The notes under the pieces are model-generated. The model saw only the letters and a list, made by a program, of their open reading frames with translations, had not been told where the DNA came from and made no database searches. Of a DNA stretch of 64,000 nucleotides, positions 34,600 to 46,536 are shown piece by piece; the first letter of the stretch is position 1; every line of letters begins with the position of its first letter. The translations under genes and the position numbers were made by a program. The stretch lies in assembly GCA_033439255.1 (NCBI GenBank), contig CM065880.1, positions 186,001-250,000 of the forward strand. The letters are read 5' to 3'. Source of the stretch: Hericium rajendrae. Lineage: Eukaryota; Basidiomycota; Agaricomycetes; Russulales; Hericiaceae.

Positions 34600-36003
34600 C
34601 GGATCTATTAATGGAAGGACACACCTCGCTGCGCCCAACATACTTACCATGGGTTGAAAGCAACTTGTATTGACAGAATCTGGATCAGAAGAGCACAATC
34701 AGACGTCAAATATCGAGACAGATAAATCACGAACACAGATCTCCGAGCGGCTAGCCCGGGAAACCGAGCTTGACATGGAGGTGGCATGTCTGTCGCTACT
34801 GCCGGCTTTGCTCCATGAGAGCCTTCCCCATATATAAAAGAAACGTCCGAGTCGTATCTAACCGCCGTGGTCGGACGTATTTCGGGCGTTGGATGCAATT
34901 CCACAAAGTGGAAGCAGCAGAGGCGCACGCCCCAAGATGAGGCGGGGGCAAAAGACGTTTTCCCACGACTCGAACCTTCTCACCTGCCTTACTGGGTTCC
35001 GTCACGAGTCGCACTGAGGCCCAGGGAATGTGTTCGCATGCTTCTGTCTTATCGTCCTGCTGGATGCGCACCACGCATCATGCATCAGGCCCAGCTTATC
35101 GTTCTGACATGCTATGGAAGCGTATGCATATGGACGGCAGCGGTGAAAGGGCGATGGAACAGAGCAGTCTTGCGCTGCGGTGAGTATTTATTGCGACGTT
35201 GCTTCCGTCCAAAGAAGTGTTGGAATGGTGAGGTGGTGGGCTGATGGAAAGGAGGTTGTGAGGCCGCGGAGGAGGTGAGAGCATGCTCAGGATGTAGTGA
35301 CATGTGCGTGGAGCTGTTGTATCAATATCCTTTCACAGGCCGATGCAGCGTGCGACGCAGGGGTTGGAAAGGGGATTAGCCATACGGCCCCCTGCTCCGG
35401 CGAATCGTCAGTGCGGTGTTCCTTTATGTCTCTCATCCTCGATTTCAGTCGCAATCCGAGCGAAGAAGTTCTTCCGAGAAGCTTCTTGAGAGGTCCATCC
35501 GACTGATTTACAGTGGATGGCTAGGCCATGACGCAGATCGTGCCTTCTTTGCCTGGCAAGTGACTCGCCACCGAGCCCACGAGGCAACCCGAGCTAGCCC
35601 GAGTCGTCATACATCGCCAACCTGCCCCCACTTTTGATGGACTTCCGGAACCGAATGCAAATCTCCCACCGCGCCCGACAAGAGACCAGAGATGTGATGT
35701 CGTACGTTTTCTGAGAACGTCGCTGTCGACCTCTACACGGTCAGTGCATCATCTATCAGGCCCGCAACACTGCATCGTACAGCATGCTGTATCTGATTCC
35801 ATTCACAGAAGATGCGTGCTCAGGCCACTACACAGGGCTAACTCAGCTAGAGCGCAGTCGGCTTCCATCGCTCATAGCTTGGTCTATTTTGAGATCTCCA
35901 GGACTTCTGTCCCTTGTCTCCCGAAGTGGCCATGTTCTCTCGACGACTGGTGCCGTCTCTTTCTCCTGACAATCCCAGTATGACGCACCTGCCTCCCCGA
36001 ACA

Positions 36004-36011
36004 TATATAAA
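36004..36011 (+). promoter_or_regulatory. TATA box of protease copy 1
   Basis: TATATAAA lies 98 bases before the ATG at 36102, followed by a C-rich leader with repeated CACCCATCC words. The same arrangement precedes copy 2. Confidence 0.6.
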
Positions 36012-36101
36012 TGCTCCCTCTTACCCATCCAGCACCCATCCAACACCCATCCATCCTCCTCACCTCACATACCACATACCCTACTGAACCCAGCACACAG
36101 C

Positions 36102-37731
36102 ATGTCCACTCTTCGCTCGCTTGCCTTCAACACCCGCCACTGCGTGGGCGGCGCCCGCGAGATCCTCGCCCGCGACCGTGCCCGTGCACAGAAGCTCCTT
36201 GCAGGGGTTCAGCCCCATGGACCTGCCGCGTTCCACGCGGTCGAGTTCCGTCGTCGCGGTCATCGCAGCCACCATGGCCATAAGACTACCGGCGGTGGTT
36301 CGACCGGCGGCGGCGCGCCCACGGGCGCTGACCCGTCTGGCGACACGATCGACGTTACCGACTCTGGTAGGCCGCGTTGCCGCTGATATTGCACGGGATA
36401 TGTTGTTGATGTGTTGTGATATCCATGTAGCTGTCACGTATATTGCGTCTGTTGGCGTGGGCAGTCCTGCCACGTCCTATGACCTCCTGATTGATACTGG
36501 GAGCTCCAACACTTGGGTCGGTGCTGACAAGTCCTACACCCCGACCAGCACCAGCAAGAGCACTGGCAAGAAAGTCGTACGTCCTGTCTCCCTGCGTGAC
36601 GTTACTATCCTATGCCTAGTGCTGATCACTATATATATAGAGCGTCAGCTACGGCTCTGGCCAATTCTCCGGCACTGAATGTATGTCCAGTGCTCTCCTG
36701 CCCATTCGAGTTCGTCTGGCCGGATGCTGACCGTGAATATCTGGCAGACACCGACCAAGTGTCGCTCTCTTCCGAGCTCGTCATTCAGAAGCAGAGCATC
36801 GGTGTTGCCTCCACCGCGCAGGGCTTCGACGGCGTCGACGGCATTCTCGGGTAGGTTTTCCGGTAGCAGCCAAGTCTTGTTGCTCTGACAACGTGCCGTT
36901 CTAGCATCGGCCCTGTAGACCTGACGGAGGGCACAGTGTCGGGCAGCGCGCCCATCCCGACCGTGACGGACAACCTGTTCACCCAAGGCACGATCCCGGT
37001 CGAGGCCATCGGGATCTCGTACGCGCCCACCACGTCCTCCTCCGGCAACGCGGCCGTCAACGGCGAGCTCGACTTCGGCAGCGTGGATACGGGCAAGTGC
37101 GTATCCATCTTCCTTGGGCCGTAGGCTTGCGACTGACATGTTTTCATGACAGGATCACCGGCGACGTGAGCTACGTCCCGATCACGAGCACGCAGCCCGC
37201 GGGCTCGTACTGGGGCATCGACCAGACCGTGAGCTACGGCTCCGCGGGCGGCAGTTCGCTCCTCAACTCTTCCGGCATCGTCGACACGGGCACGACGCTT
37301 ATCCTGCTCGCGACGGACGCGTTCCAGGCGTACCAGAAGGCGACGGGCGCGAAGCTCGACCGCACCACGGGCCTGCTCACGCTCACGGAGTCGCAGTTCA
37401 ACAACCTGCAGAGCCTGTTCTTCACCGTCGGTGGCGTGTCGTACGAGCTCACGCCCAACGCGCAGATCTGGCCCCGCTCGCTCAACTCGACGCTGGGTGG
37501 GAACGAGGGCACGATCTACCTCGTTGTGAGTGACCTCGGCAGCCCGAGCGGACAGGGCCTGGACTTCATCAGTGCGTGGTTGCTTTTCCATCCTGTATCG
37601 GGGTTCGTGCTGATGTGTGGTGTGGTGCAGATGGGTTCACGTTCTTGCAGCGCTTCTATAGTGTATACGACACGACGAACTCCCAGCTCGGGTTGGCAAC
37701 GACGCCATTCACGACGGCGGAAACTAACTGA
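36102..37731 (+). CDS. Pepsin-family (A1) aspartic protease, polyporopepsin type, copy 1
   Basis: Seven exons, with introns 36367-36430, 36577-36640, 36681-36747, 36851-36904, 37097-37152 and 37572-37630; TGA at 37729-37731; about 410 residues. After a basic propeptide-like region and a Gly/Thr linker, the mature part starts AVTYIASVGVGSPATSYDLL. The first catalytic motif is DTGSSNTWVG, the flap is SYGSGQFSG, and the second catalytic motif is IVDTGTTLILL. GFDGVDGILGIGPVDLT and NGFTFLQRFYSVYDTTN are typical of the Irpex/Trametes polyporopepsins (acid proteases, normally secreted). The N-terminus MSTLRSLAFNTRHCVGG does not look like a secretory signal peptide, and no ATG lies between the TATA box and 36102, so secretion is uncertain. 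All key residues are intact. The neighbouring duplicate lies 4.1 kb downstream. Confidence 0.93.
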
Positions 37732-37919
37732 TTCCGTGCATCCAATCTATCTTCGTCCAATTCTGACGGGGTCATGAATCTGTAAGTATGCACAGCGAGA
37801 TTTGTACAGTATGCCGGATGGTTTGCGATTTGTAGGCTACGAACTTGGATAACTAGATATTTTGTATACGGATGCTTGGTGGACTTAAACGAGTGATGAG
37901 ATTTGTGAATGTGCATGTG

Positions 37920-38283
37920 GTTGAGCGGGCCGTGGCCCTTGCCGACAGAGAACACCGTCGCGATGCCCTGGTGCGTATACTCTGTCGCGATCTCCACAGC
38001 GCGCGCACCTATGGAGGGTCGGTCAGCACGTGAAGACGACGCGCGGCACTCCGACACTCACATTCCGCGCCGCGCGTGAGCGCGCACGCCACAGCGACAC
38101 TCAGAGTACACCCCGTTCCGTGCGTGCTCTCCGACTCGATCCGCGGGCACACGAACAGCGTCGCCGCGCCGCCCGCCTCGCACAGCACGTCCATGACGAG
38201 CTCGATCCCCACCGGGTCCGTCTCGGTCACAAACAAGATCTCCATGTTCTCACCGAGGATGCCGTCGCGGTTTAGCCGATTCT
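37920..38283 (-). pseudogene. C-terminal fragment of HMP/HMP-P kinase (thiamine biosynthesis)
   Basis: Two in-phase exons joined by a canonical 53-base intron (about 38061-38009) read MDVLCEAGGAATLFVCPRIE, then STHGTGCTLSVAVACALTRG, then VEIATEYTHQGIATVFSVGK and GHGPLNHMH. The GTGCTLS motif is the ATP/phosphate anion-hole signature of the ThiD/THI20 ribokinase-like kinases, and GKGHGPLNH is the conserved end of the fungal enzyme's kinase part. The N-terminal two thirds, with the substrate site, are missing: the DNA upstream is LINE-derived. The fragment ends just where the protease-duplication sequence begins. It is a stranded gene fragment, not a working kinase. Confidence 0.75.
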
Positions 38284-38299
38284 GCACCGCAGCATTCCT

Positions 38300-38730
38300 T
38301 CGTGCGTGCTCTTGTGACTCTGAACATCGCAATGCTCAAACACCGCGCAGGGCATCGCCGACGAACCCGCATCCCTTCGTGCGCCTGCTGATCCAGATGA
38401 ATGCTGACATCTGGAAGCAGTACGTGCAGCACGACTTTGGCTCCCACTGCTTTGCTGCTGGTGAGGAAATCGTTGTAAACGAGCGAGCGGCGAATCTTCA
38501 GGGCACGCTTCAAAGCCTCGCATTTTTGCTGCCAGACCGGGCACCGCATGATGATGAGCCAGGCATCCTCCTCGTCGTTGTCGCAGCTTGGGCAGCCTTT
38601 TGGCCGGCGGCCCTCGGATTTGGAGAACCGGTGGAGATACGCGTTGAGCGGGACATGGCCGACCCGCAGTTGGAAAAGGAGGCTAGCGTGAGCCGGCGAA
38701 GTCCATCAGCTTTATTTAGGAGCAACATGA
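38300..38730 (-). mobile_element. LINE remnant: 3' end of the reverse-transcriptase ORF
   Basis: On the minus strand one frame reads LLFQLRVGHVPLNAYLHRF, then GCPSCDNDEEDAWLIIMRCP, then VWQQKCEALKRAL. This is the zinc-binding end of LINE ORF2 proteins ('LRTGHVPLN.YL', C-x2-C, then H/C ligands; here the expected histidine position before the last Cys is not obvious). The reverse-transcriptase and endonuclease domains are absent, so only the 3' end of the ORF remains. Typical of 5'-truncated Tad/CRE-type LINEs of fungi; the clade is inference. The element's own 3' tail is not clear. Confidence 0.65.
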
Positions 38731-40099
38731 ATGACTTACGAGGTAATTTATCATCAAGCTGCTTCAGACTATCGACGGCGGAAGGACACGCCTCGCTGCG
38801 CCCATAATAATTTGCATCAGCGTTCGATTAAAATAGAAGTAGACGTACCATGGGTTGAGAGCAGCTTTAATTGATAGAGCCTATGTAGATCAGAGGAGCA
38901 CAATCAGATGTCAAGGTCGAGATAGAGTGAACCATGAATACAGACCTCCGAGCGGCAAGCCGGAGAAATCGAGCTTGACATGGAGGCGTGTCTGTCGATA
39001 CTGCCGGCCTTGCTCCATGAGAGTCTTCCCCATATACAGAAGAAATATCTGAGTCGTATCTAACCGCCGTGGATGCAGTTCCACAATGTGGAATGAGCAA
39101 AGAGGCGCACGCCCCAAGACGAGGCGGGGGCAAAAGACATTTTCCCACGACTCGAACCTTCTCACCTGCCTTATTGGACTCCATCACGAGTCGCACTGAG
39201 GGGATGTGTTCGCATGCTTCTGTCTTATCGTCCTGCCGGAAGTGCACTGCGCATCATGCATCAGGCCCTTTGACGACAGTACAGTCCCAGCTTATCGTTC
39301 TGACATGCTATGAAAGTATGGCGGCGGTGAAAAGGCGATGGATCGGAGCAGCCTTGCGCCGCGGTGGGTATTTATTGCGACATCGCTTCCGTCCAAAAAA
39401 GTGTTGGAATGGTTGGGGTGGTGGGCTGAATGGAGGCCGTGAGGCCGCGGCGGAGGTGAGAGCATGATCAGGACGAAATGGCATGTGCTTGGAGCTGTTG
39501 TACTAACATTCTTCCACCAGACCGATGCAGCGTGCGACGCAGGGGTTGGAATGGGATATAGCCATACGCCTCCCTGCTCCGGCGAATCGTCATTCTATTC
39601 GATTGATTTATATGGATGGCTGGGCCATGACGCAGATCGCACCTTTGCCCTGGCAAATGACTCGCCGCGGAGCCCGCGAGGCAACCAAGCTATCCCGAGT
39701 CGGCATATGTTGCCAACCTGCCCCACTTTTGATGGACTTCCGGAACTGAATGCAAATCTCCCATCGCGCTCGACAAGAGACCAGAGATACGATGTCCTAT
39801 GTTTTCTGAGAACATTGCCGTCGACATCTACACGGTCAGCACATCACACGGTCAGGCCGCAGCACTGCATCGTACATCACGCTGCGTCTGAGCCCATTCA
39901 CAGAAGATGCGTGGTTGGCCGCAGTACAGATGGCTAACTCAGCTGGGCCGCAGCCGGCTTTCATCGCTCATAGCTTGGTCTATTTTGAGATCTCCAGGAC
40001 TTCTGGCCCTTGTCCACCGAAGTGGACATGTTCTCTCGACGACTGTTACCGTCTCTTTCTCCTGACAATCCCAGTATGACGCACCCGCCTCCCCGAACA

Positions 40100-40107
40100 T
40101 ATATAAA
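40100..40107 (+). promoter_or_regulatory. TATA box of protease copy 2
   Basis: TATATAAA lies 84 bases before the ATG at 40184, in the same context as in copy 1, so core promoter sequence is retained. Confidence 0.6.
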
Positions 40108-40183
40108 TGCTCCCTCTTACCCATCCAGCACCCATCCATCCATCTTCTTCACCTCACATATTCTCCTGAACTTAGCTCGCAGC

Positions 40184-41803
40184 ATGTCCACCCTTCGCTC
40201 TCTTGCCTTCAACACCCGCCATTGCGTGGGCGGGGCCCGCGAGATCCTCGCCCGCGACCGTAGCCGCGCGCAGAAGCTCCTTGCGGGCATTCAGCCTCAC
40301 GGCCCCGTCGCGTTCCACGCGGTCGAGCTCCGTCGTCGCGGTCATCGCAGTGACCATGGCCGTAAGACTATCGGGGGTGGCGGCGGCGCGTCCTCGGGTG
40401 CCGACTCGTCTGGCGACACGATTGACGTTACCGACGCTGGTAAGTGGCATTATCGCTGATGTTGCGTGGGACGTGTTGCTGATGGGCTGTGGTACCCGTA
40501 TAGCTGTCACGTACACTACGTCCGTTGGCGTGGGCAGTCCTGCCACGTCTTATGACCTCTTGATTGATACTGGGAGCTCCAATACTTGGGTCGGCGCCGA
40601 CAAGTCCTACACCCCGACGAGCACCAGCAAGAGCACTGGGAAGAAAGTCGTATGTCCGCCTCCTTACGTGACATTATCCATTTCTACTTTGTGCTGATCG
40701 TCATGTACATAGAGCGTCAGCTATGGCTCTGGCCAATTTTCCGGCACTGAATGTATGTTTAGCGCTGTCCTGCTCATGTGAATTTGTCCGGCTGGGTGCT
40801 GACCGTGATGCCTGGTAGACACCGACCAAGTGTCGCTCTCTTCTGAGCTCGTTATCCAGAAGCAGAGCATCGGTGTTGCCTCCAGCGCGCAAGGCTTCGA
40901 CGGTGTCGACGGCATTCTCGGGTAGGTTCTTCGGTAGCAACAAGTCTTGTTGCTCTGACAATGTTCCGTTCTAGCATCGGCCCCGTAGATCTGACGTCGG
41001 GCACCGTCTCGGGCAGCGCGCCCGTTCCGACTGTGACGGACAACCTGTTCGCCCAAGGCACGATCCCGGTCGAGGCGATCGGGATCTCGTACGCGCCCAC
41101 CACGTCTTCCTCCGGCAACGCGGCCGTCAACGGCGAGCTCGACTTCGGCAGCGTCGACACGGGCAAGTGCGCATCCGCATCCGCATCCCTGCGCCATGGG
41201 CTTGCGACTGACATGTTCTCATGACAGGATCACCGGCGACGTGAGCTACGTCCCGATCACGAGCACGCAGCCCGCGGGCTCGTACTGGGGCATCGATCAG
41301 ACCGTGAGCTACGGCTCCGCGAACGGCAGCTCGCTCCTGAACTCCTCCGGGCATCGTCGACACGGGCACGACGCTCATCCTGCTCGCGACGGACGCGTTC
41401 CAGGCGTACCAGAAGGCGACGGGCGCGAAGCTCGACCGCACCACGGGCCTGCTCACGCTCACGGAGTCGCAGTTCAACAACCTCCAGAGCCTGTTCTTCA
41501 CCGTCGGCGGCGTGTCGTACGAGCTCACGCCGAATGCGCAGATCTGGCCCCGCTCGCTCAACTCGACGCTGGGCGGGAACGGGGGCACGATCTACCTCGT
41601 CGTAAGCGACCTCGGTAGCCCGAGCGGACAGGGCCTGGACTTCATCAGTGCGTCGCTTCCTTCCCCTCTTGGCGATATCTATGCTGACGTGCGGTGGTGC
41701 AGACGGGTTCACGTTCCTGCAGCGCTTCTACAGCGTGTATGATACGACGAACTCCCGGCTTGGATTGGCACCGACGCCATTCACGACAGCGGAGACCAAC
41801 TGA
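40184..41803 (+). CDS. Aspartic protease (A1), copy 2, with a one-base frame break
   Basis: Same seven-exon layout as copy 1 (introns 40440-40503, 40650-40712, 40753-40818, 40922-40974, 41167-41227, 41648-41702; TGA 41801-41803). DTGSSNTWVG and the SYGSG flap are intact. At 41348-41351 copy 2 has one more G than copy 1 in the run before ATCGTCGACACGGGC, so the frame shifts immediately before the second catalytic motif (IVDTGTT). The predicted product ends in an unrelated alanine/arginine/histidine-rich tail, without the second aspartate. All downstream exons and splice sites are preserved with few coding changes, so the break is either very recent or an assembly error. Like copy 1 it lacks a clear signal peptide. 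Confidence 0.85.
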
Positions 41804-41989
41804 CTTCCTGCGTCCGAGCTCTCTTCGTCCAAATTCTGACCGATTGTCGTAAAGAGGCCTGTATAGTATGTCGGATGGGTCCGCGAAGCTTTGTAGGATA
41901 TCAATTTGGATGACTTCGAATGTATTGTATGCGGACGCTTCGTGGACTTAAATGAACGATACGATGTGAATGCCACATGGCAACTCCTT

Positions 41990-42684
41990 GCATGAAAGCT
42001 TGCTCGAAGATGAAAGGCATCCTACGTTGAGAGTAGAAGAATTCGATTGCGAACATTACGATATAAGACATTTTACAGGAGCACAACCCGACTAGAAACA
42101 CTCCCTCGTGGATAGCTCCATTCAATGACAGCTTTTGTCAGACGACCTGCAAAATAACAACACAGTCAGTATCATTCATGATGATAATCGCCAACCGAAA
42201 GATAACTAGGAAAATGTGTCTCAGCAAGAAAGTAGTATATCGATCACTCGCTGCCGTCTCACGGGCAGCTCAGGTTCATTAAATCAGTATAATTTCTGAT
42301 ATCATCGACATCGTGGCGGCGGTCGCCTAACAATATGATCGGCAGTGCTCACCTTCACAATAACTTGTCGTAGATGGGAAGAAGGTACATGAGCAAGAGA
42401 AAGATGAAGACGAAGGTCGACAAAGCGCGGCGAGCAAATTTATAGCGGCGCGGCGATATCGGCGATAAGCGCGTCAACGCGGTCTCGTGCCATGTGGCAA
42501 AGAGAGCACGTGCATTGTCGCGTACGAGAGCGCGCTTCAGTTTCCCACGGTTCGACTATCTCGTTGCCATCGTGCGGCGCGACGCCGACGCTTTCCCGTC
42601 CACGACGACCAACGACCGCAAGCCACATCGACACAACGAACACGCAAGAGCAAAGATACCCCTCAAGAACAACTTAAGATCACC
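41990..42684. other. Intergenic, kinesin promoter region
   Basis: No gene seen. GC content rises sharply around 42420, where the conserved gene block begins. The untranslated leader of the kinesin gene probably covers the last part. Confidence 0.5.
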
Positions 42685-45662
42685 ATGTCGTTTTCGTCGA
42701 CGAGCAAGCTCGCTACGCCCCGCGCGACACCCTTTACCCCCAAACGGCCGCTCTCCTCTGTCGGCAGCGCCACGTCCGATGACGGCCGCCCGCTTTCGCG
42801 CCTCGCAACGCCCTCCGCCAAGAAGTACAAGTCTACGCTGACCGCAGAAGCTCGTCCGCGTACCACGACGAAGACGAAGCCGCCGCCTCTTCCCTCATTG
42901 CCTAGCACACCTACACGAGCAAAGACGCCGAACACGCCAACAAGGCGAGGGCTAGACAGCCCACTTGTTGACGGAAAGAGCGAGATGGATGTCAGCAGAG
43001 TGGATCCCGAAGAGGTACTGGTGGACTTTCAAAATGTGGAGATCGAGGCGGGGGATGTGTCCGCTGATGTAGATGAGGCCCTATTGAGGGCAGCGCAACG
43101 TGAGAGAGACGATAAGGTTCTGGTCTCTATCAGGTACTTCCACATCTGCAGCTTTGCAAGAATAATACTCCCTTGCTGATTCGGTCCATAGGATACGTCC
43201 AACGGACGCGCATACAGCATGGGAGACAACGGAGACACTTACCAAGAACATCAAGCTGCTGCCGCAGCATCATAAGAACTCGGGAACTATGCCTCCCGAG
43301 TTCCATTTCGACGAAATTCTGACGGGCTCAGAAAACAAGCCTGTGTACACCGCCGTCGCGCGCAACCATGTCTATGCCGCCATGGACGGCTACAACTCCG
43401 TCATCTTCGCATACGGACAAACTGCAAGTGGAAAGACATTCACGCTTGTAAGCCCTTTCTTGCCGGACGATGCTTACTGCTGACACCGTGAGCAGTCCGG
43501 TGACGAAGATCAGCCCGGCATAATCCCGCGCGCGATGAAGGACATCTTCGCATACATCAAGCGCTCGCCCTCGCGCGAGTACCTGCTCCGCTGCTCGTAT
43601 CTCGAAATCTACAACGAAGCAATCCACGATCTCCTAGCGCCGCCGTCCTCGAGCGTCTCGCAGCCCGTGCAGATTCAGGGTTCCGGCGCCAACGTGTGGC
43701 TCAGCCCGCTGCGCGAAGAGGTCGTCACTAGCCTCAAGAGCGTACATGAGGTGCTAGAACGCGGGTGGGGCAATCGCCGCACTGCGACCACCGACTGGAA
43801 CGAGCGCAGTAGCAGGAGTCACAGTGTATTCCGCGTGGTTATCGAGAGCCGCGAGCGTGCAGAGGAGCGGAGCGAGAGTGGAAGGCACACGCCTGGGTTA
43901 GGCATGCGGCCGCCGACACCGGGCGGCCCGCGATTGCAGGCAATTGGCGGGCGCAGCGTGCAGACGTCGGTGCTGAGTTTGATTGATCTGGCAGGTTCGG
44001 AGAAGGCGACTTCGGATAAGGAAAGGACAAGGGAAGGCAAGTACATAAACACCAGGTACGTGTGGCATCCTAGATGTAGTGAGTCTTGAGACTAATTTAT
44101 TTTTAGTCTATTGACACTAGGATCGGTCATCTCGACCCTAGCGGAGAACTCATCCAAAAATAAAACGTTTGTATCCGTTCTTTCTTAGTCTTCCCCGCGC
44201 TAATCGACTTTACGCAGTGACCATGTCCCCTTCAGGAATTCGAAGTTGACGCGCATGCTGCAGCCTTCGCTGTCAGGAGATGCGCGCATATCAGTCATAG
44301 CTACCATTAACCCGGATGCGAATGCTGTGGCCGAGTCCCTCAGCACTCTGCATTTCGCTCAGAGGATCAAGAAAGTCCAGGTACGAGTGGAATCAACTTC
44401 TCCAGTTGACAGCAGCTGACGCAGCCATCTAGCTCAATGCCAAGAAGAAGGAAGTCGTCGACACCGATGCACTCCTAGAGCGCTACAGGCAAGAAATCGA
44501 AGAACTCAAGAAACGACTAGCTGAGAAGGAGGCGGAGGCGCCGGTCAAGTCGCGCAGGTTATCTGCACGAGAGGTTTGTTACAAACCACGCTGAATCCAG
44601 AAACAGTACTGACTTGCCTTCAGCAACTGGATGAGTCGAAAGCGATGCAGGACCTCAACTCCCGGATAAAGCAGCTGTCGAATCTGATTCTGACGAGCCA
44701 GACCGTGGACCGGAACAAGGGCGACGAATCCCGACCAAGCAGTCCCGCCAAGATCGACTTTGACATGTCGCCGTATCAGGTGGGGATCCTACCTTCTTGC
44801 GCATTGGGAATTTCTGATTTGTCCATATATAGCTGCGCGAGGAGCTCCTCTCGGCGCAACGGAAGATTGAAACGCAGGAGACACAGATCCTATCACTCGA
44901 GGCGGCCCTCCACTCGCGACCGGAGCTGCCGCCCGACGCGCCTGAGAGCGAGAAAGACAAGCTGATTGCAGACCAGGGCAAGACGATACGCGAGCTCGAG
45001 ATCGTCGTGCGCGGGTACGAGGAGAACCTCGGCGAACCTCTGCGTGCAGTACGCGAAGACGTCGAGAAGGAGTGGATCGCGAAGGTCGAGGCGGAGCGGC
45101 GTGGACGCGAGGAGAAGGACGCGTGGGCGGCAGAGCTCGTGCGCGAGCTTGACAAGGAGAAGAAGGTGAAGAGCCCACATCATCCCCCGCCCAACCCATG
45201 GGACGCGGTCCTCGGCATGCTGATGCTGATCGCCGCTCTCGTTCATGTGTGCAGATGCGCGTGCAGCTAGAGGAGGAGCGCCGCGCGCTGGCGGCGTTCG
45301 TGATGAAGTTTGACTCACTCACGTCAGGGCTCAGCGCCGGCCCGTCGGGCAGCGGGATCCCAGCCCTGCGTCTGCCGATGGCAGCGCCTACGCCGGGCGG
45401 CGCCGCTGCTACGTTTGCGGAGAGGCAGCGGAACAGGGTCGCTGCGGCAAGCAGCCTTCCCGTCGTGGAGGAGACGGACTCGCCCGTGCGGATGGACTTC
45501 GGCCGTCTCAAGAGCGAACCGAGCCTGCTCGAGGAGAAGTGGGACGGCATGCAGCTGGATGAGGAGAGCTTTGAGATCGTCGAGAAGGGGACGCTGACGC
45601 CGATGAGAGTGCGGCGGCCAGAGAGCCCGTTACGGGGAGGGAAGGAGAATATGCCTGTATGA
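42685..45662 (+). CDS. Kinesin motor protein, kinesin-7 (CENP-E/Kip2) type
   Basis: ATG 42685, about nine short introns (first 43134-43191, second 43448-43495, third 44056-44106), TGA 45660-45662; about 840 residues. A Ser/Thr/Pro-rich N-terminal extension of about 150 residues (TPRATPFTPKRPLSS) precedes the motor. The motor has VSIRIRPTD, FAYGQTASGKTFT (P-loop), NERSSRSHSVFRV (switch I), LIDLAGSEK (switch II) and HVPFRNSKLTRMLQPSL. The neck and tail are coiled coil (RYRQEIEELKKRLAEKE, then LREELLSAQRKIETQE). The motor hydrolyses ATP to move along microtubules; family members act at plus ends, in nuclear movement and in chromosome alignment. The extension and the motif set favour the Kip2/CENP-E group, but the class is inference. 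One donor (near 44166) is GTTTGT, less usual. Confidence 0.9.
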
Positions 45663-46536
45663 ACATGAACTGGGACGGGTGAGCATGCGTCTGTTGTTGT
45701 GTTAGGATATGTGCTGTGTCATCTCTTCGCTTTCGTTAGCTTTCATTCATTCTATTCTGAAGAACGACATGCCGTGCGAACGTTCATCACCATCTACGCT
45801 TTTTGGCCGTCCCTACTTGGAAATCTTCACCAATAGGCTCCGGAAGACTCCATGGAACTGATAACCGCGTCTTCTTCTGACCGTGTGTGGTCATGATGGC
45901 TTAGCTTGAATGCACTCAAGAGGGAAATGCTATACTACATCATGCAGGGAATGCGGATGTGACATCGTCCTATAACCGCCTGGACCCACTATATGGCTGT
46001 CGATGTGTCAGAATCACGTCGCCACGATGCCTCTGGCTCGGCTTCGCCAGCGCTAGCGACTTGCGTTAGCTCACATTGTTATTTCTACATTCTACAGAGA
46101 ATTAACCGCGTGTACAAGGATGACAGATGGAATAAAGGTCCGTTCATTCCATTCCACCTACTATTCTGTATATGGGTATCTTAAAGCTATTTGGAGGTAC
46201 GACAACCCACATTCAACCCCATATGTGGGCGCATGTGGCTCCAATGTCCGAATTGCCACGGTTGGACGTTCGTCCAGTCTGTGCGCTGAAAATTTAGAGC
46301 TTCTACGCGTTATCAGGTGCGTGGTGCTCGTCGTCAGCGGGGCCCGTGTACCCACACTGCGCTTATATTGGCATGTTGTCGACGCCCAAAGCGTTCATGA
46401 CCAGGATGTCAGGAATGCCAGGAAGCACCTGATGTTGTTACAGAAGCCCCGAAGGCCGGCTATATATCATGAGGTGCGTGTAGAGCTGGAGGAAGCCCAC
46501 TGCAGCTTCTCCCTCGTCTGAGTCCACCGAACAATC
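45663..46536. other. Intergenic, nothing recognised
   Basis: Contains the kinesin 3' region and the promoter of the acyl-CoA synthetase gene. No repeat or gene seen. Confidence 0.5.

Larger units (their letters stand above)
34600..37915 (+). repeat. Segmental duplication, left copy
   Basis: From GGAAGGACACACCTCGCTGC (34613) through the aspartic protease to about 37915, the sequence matches 38775-41985 in the same orientation. Coding exons are well conserved; the roughly 1.4 kb upstream part is also matched with small indels. The offset is about 4.16 kb at the left end and 4.08 kb at the start codon, owing to indels in the upstream part. Confidence 0.9.
38775..41985 (+). repeat. Segmental duplication, right copy
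   Basis: Matches 34600-37915 in direct orientation (left edge GGAAGGACACGCCTCGCTGC at 38780). The match ends near 41985, where copy 1 instead passes into the HMP-P kinase fragment. Confidence 0.9.

Noticed and set aside
37097-38283. Fusion of the protease to the thiamine-kinase fragment
   Set aside because: They are on opposite strands and the protease has its own stop codon at 37729-37731.
43000-45600. Long antisense frames opposite the kinesin, protease, ATG7 and transporter genes
   Set aside because: They arise from high GC in the third codon positions of the sense genes, are Arg/Ala/Ser-rich without motifs, and have no splice or start support.
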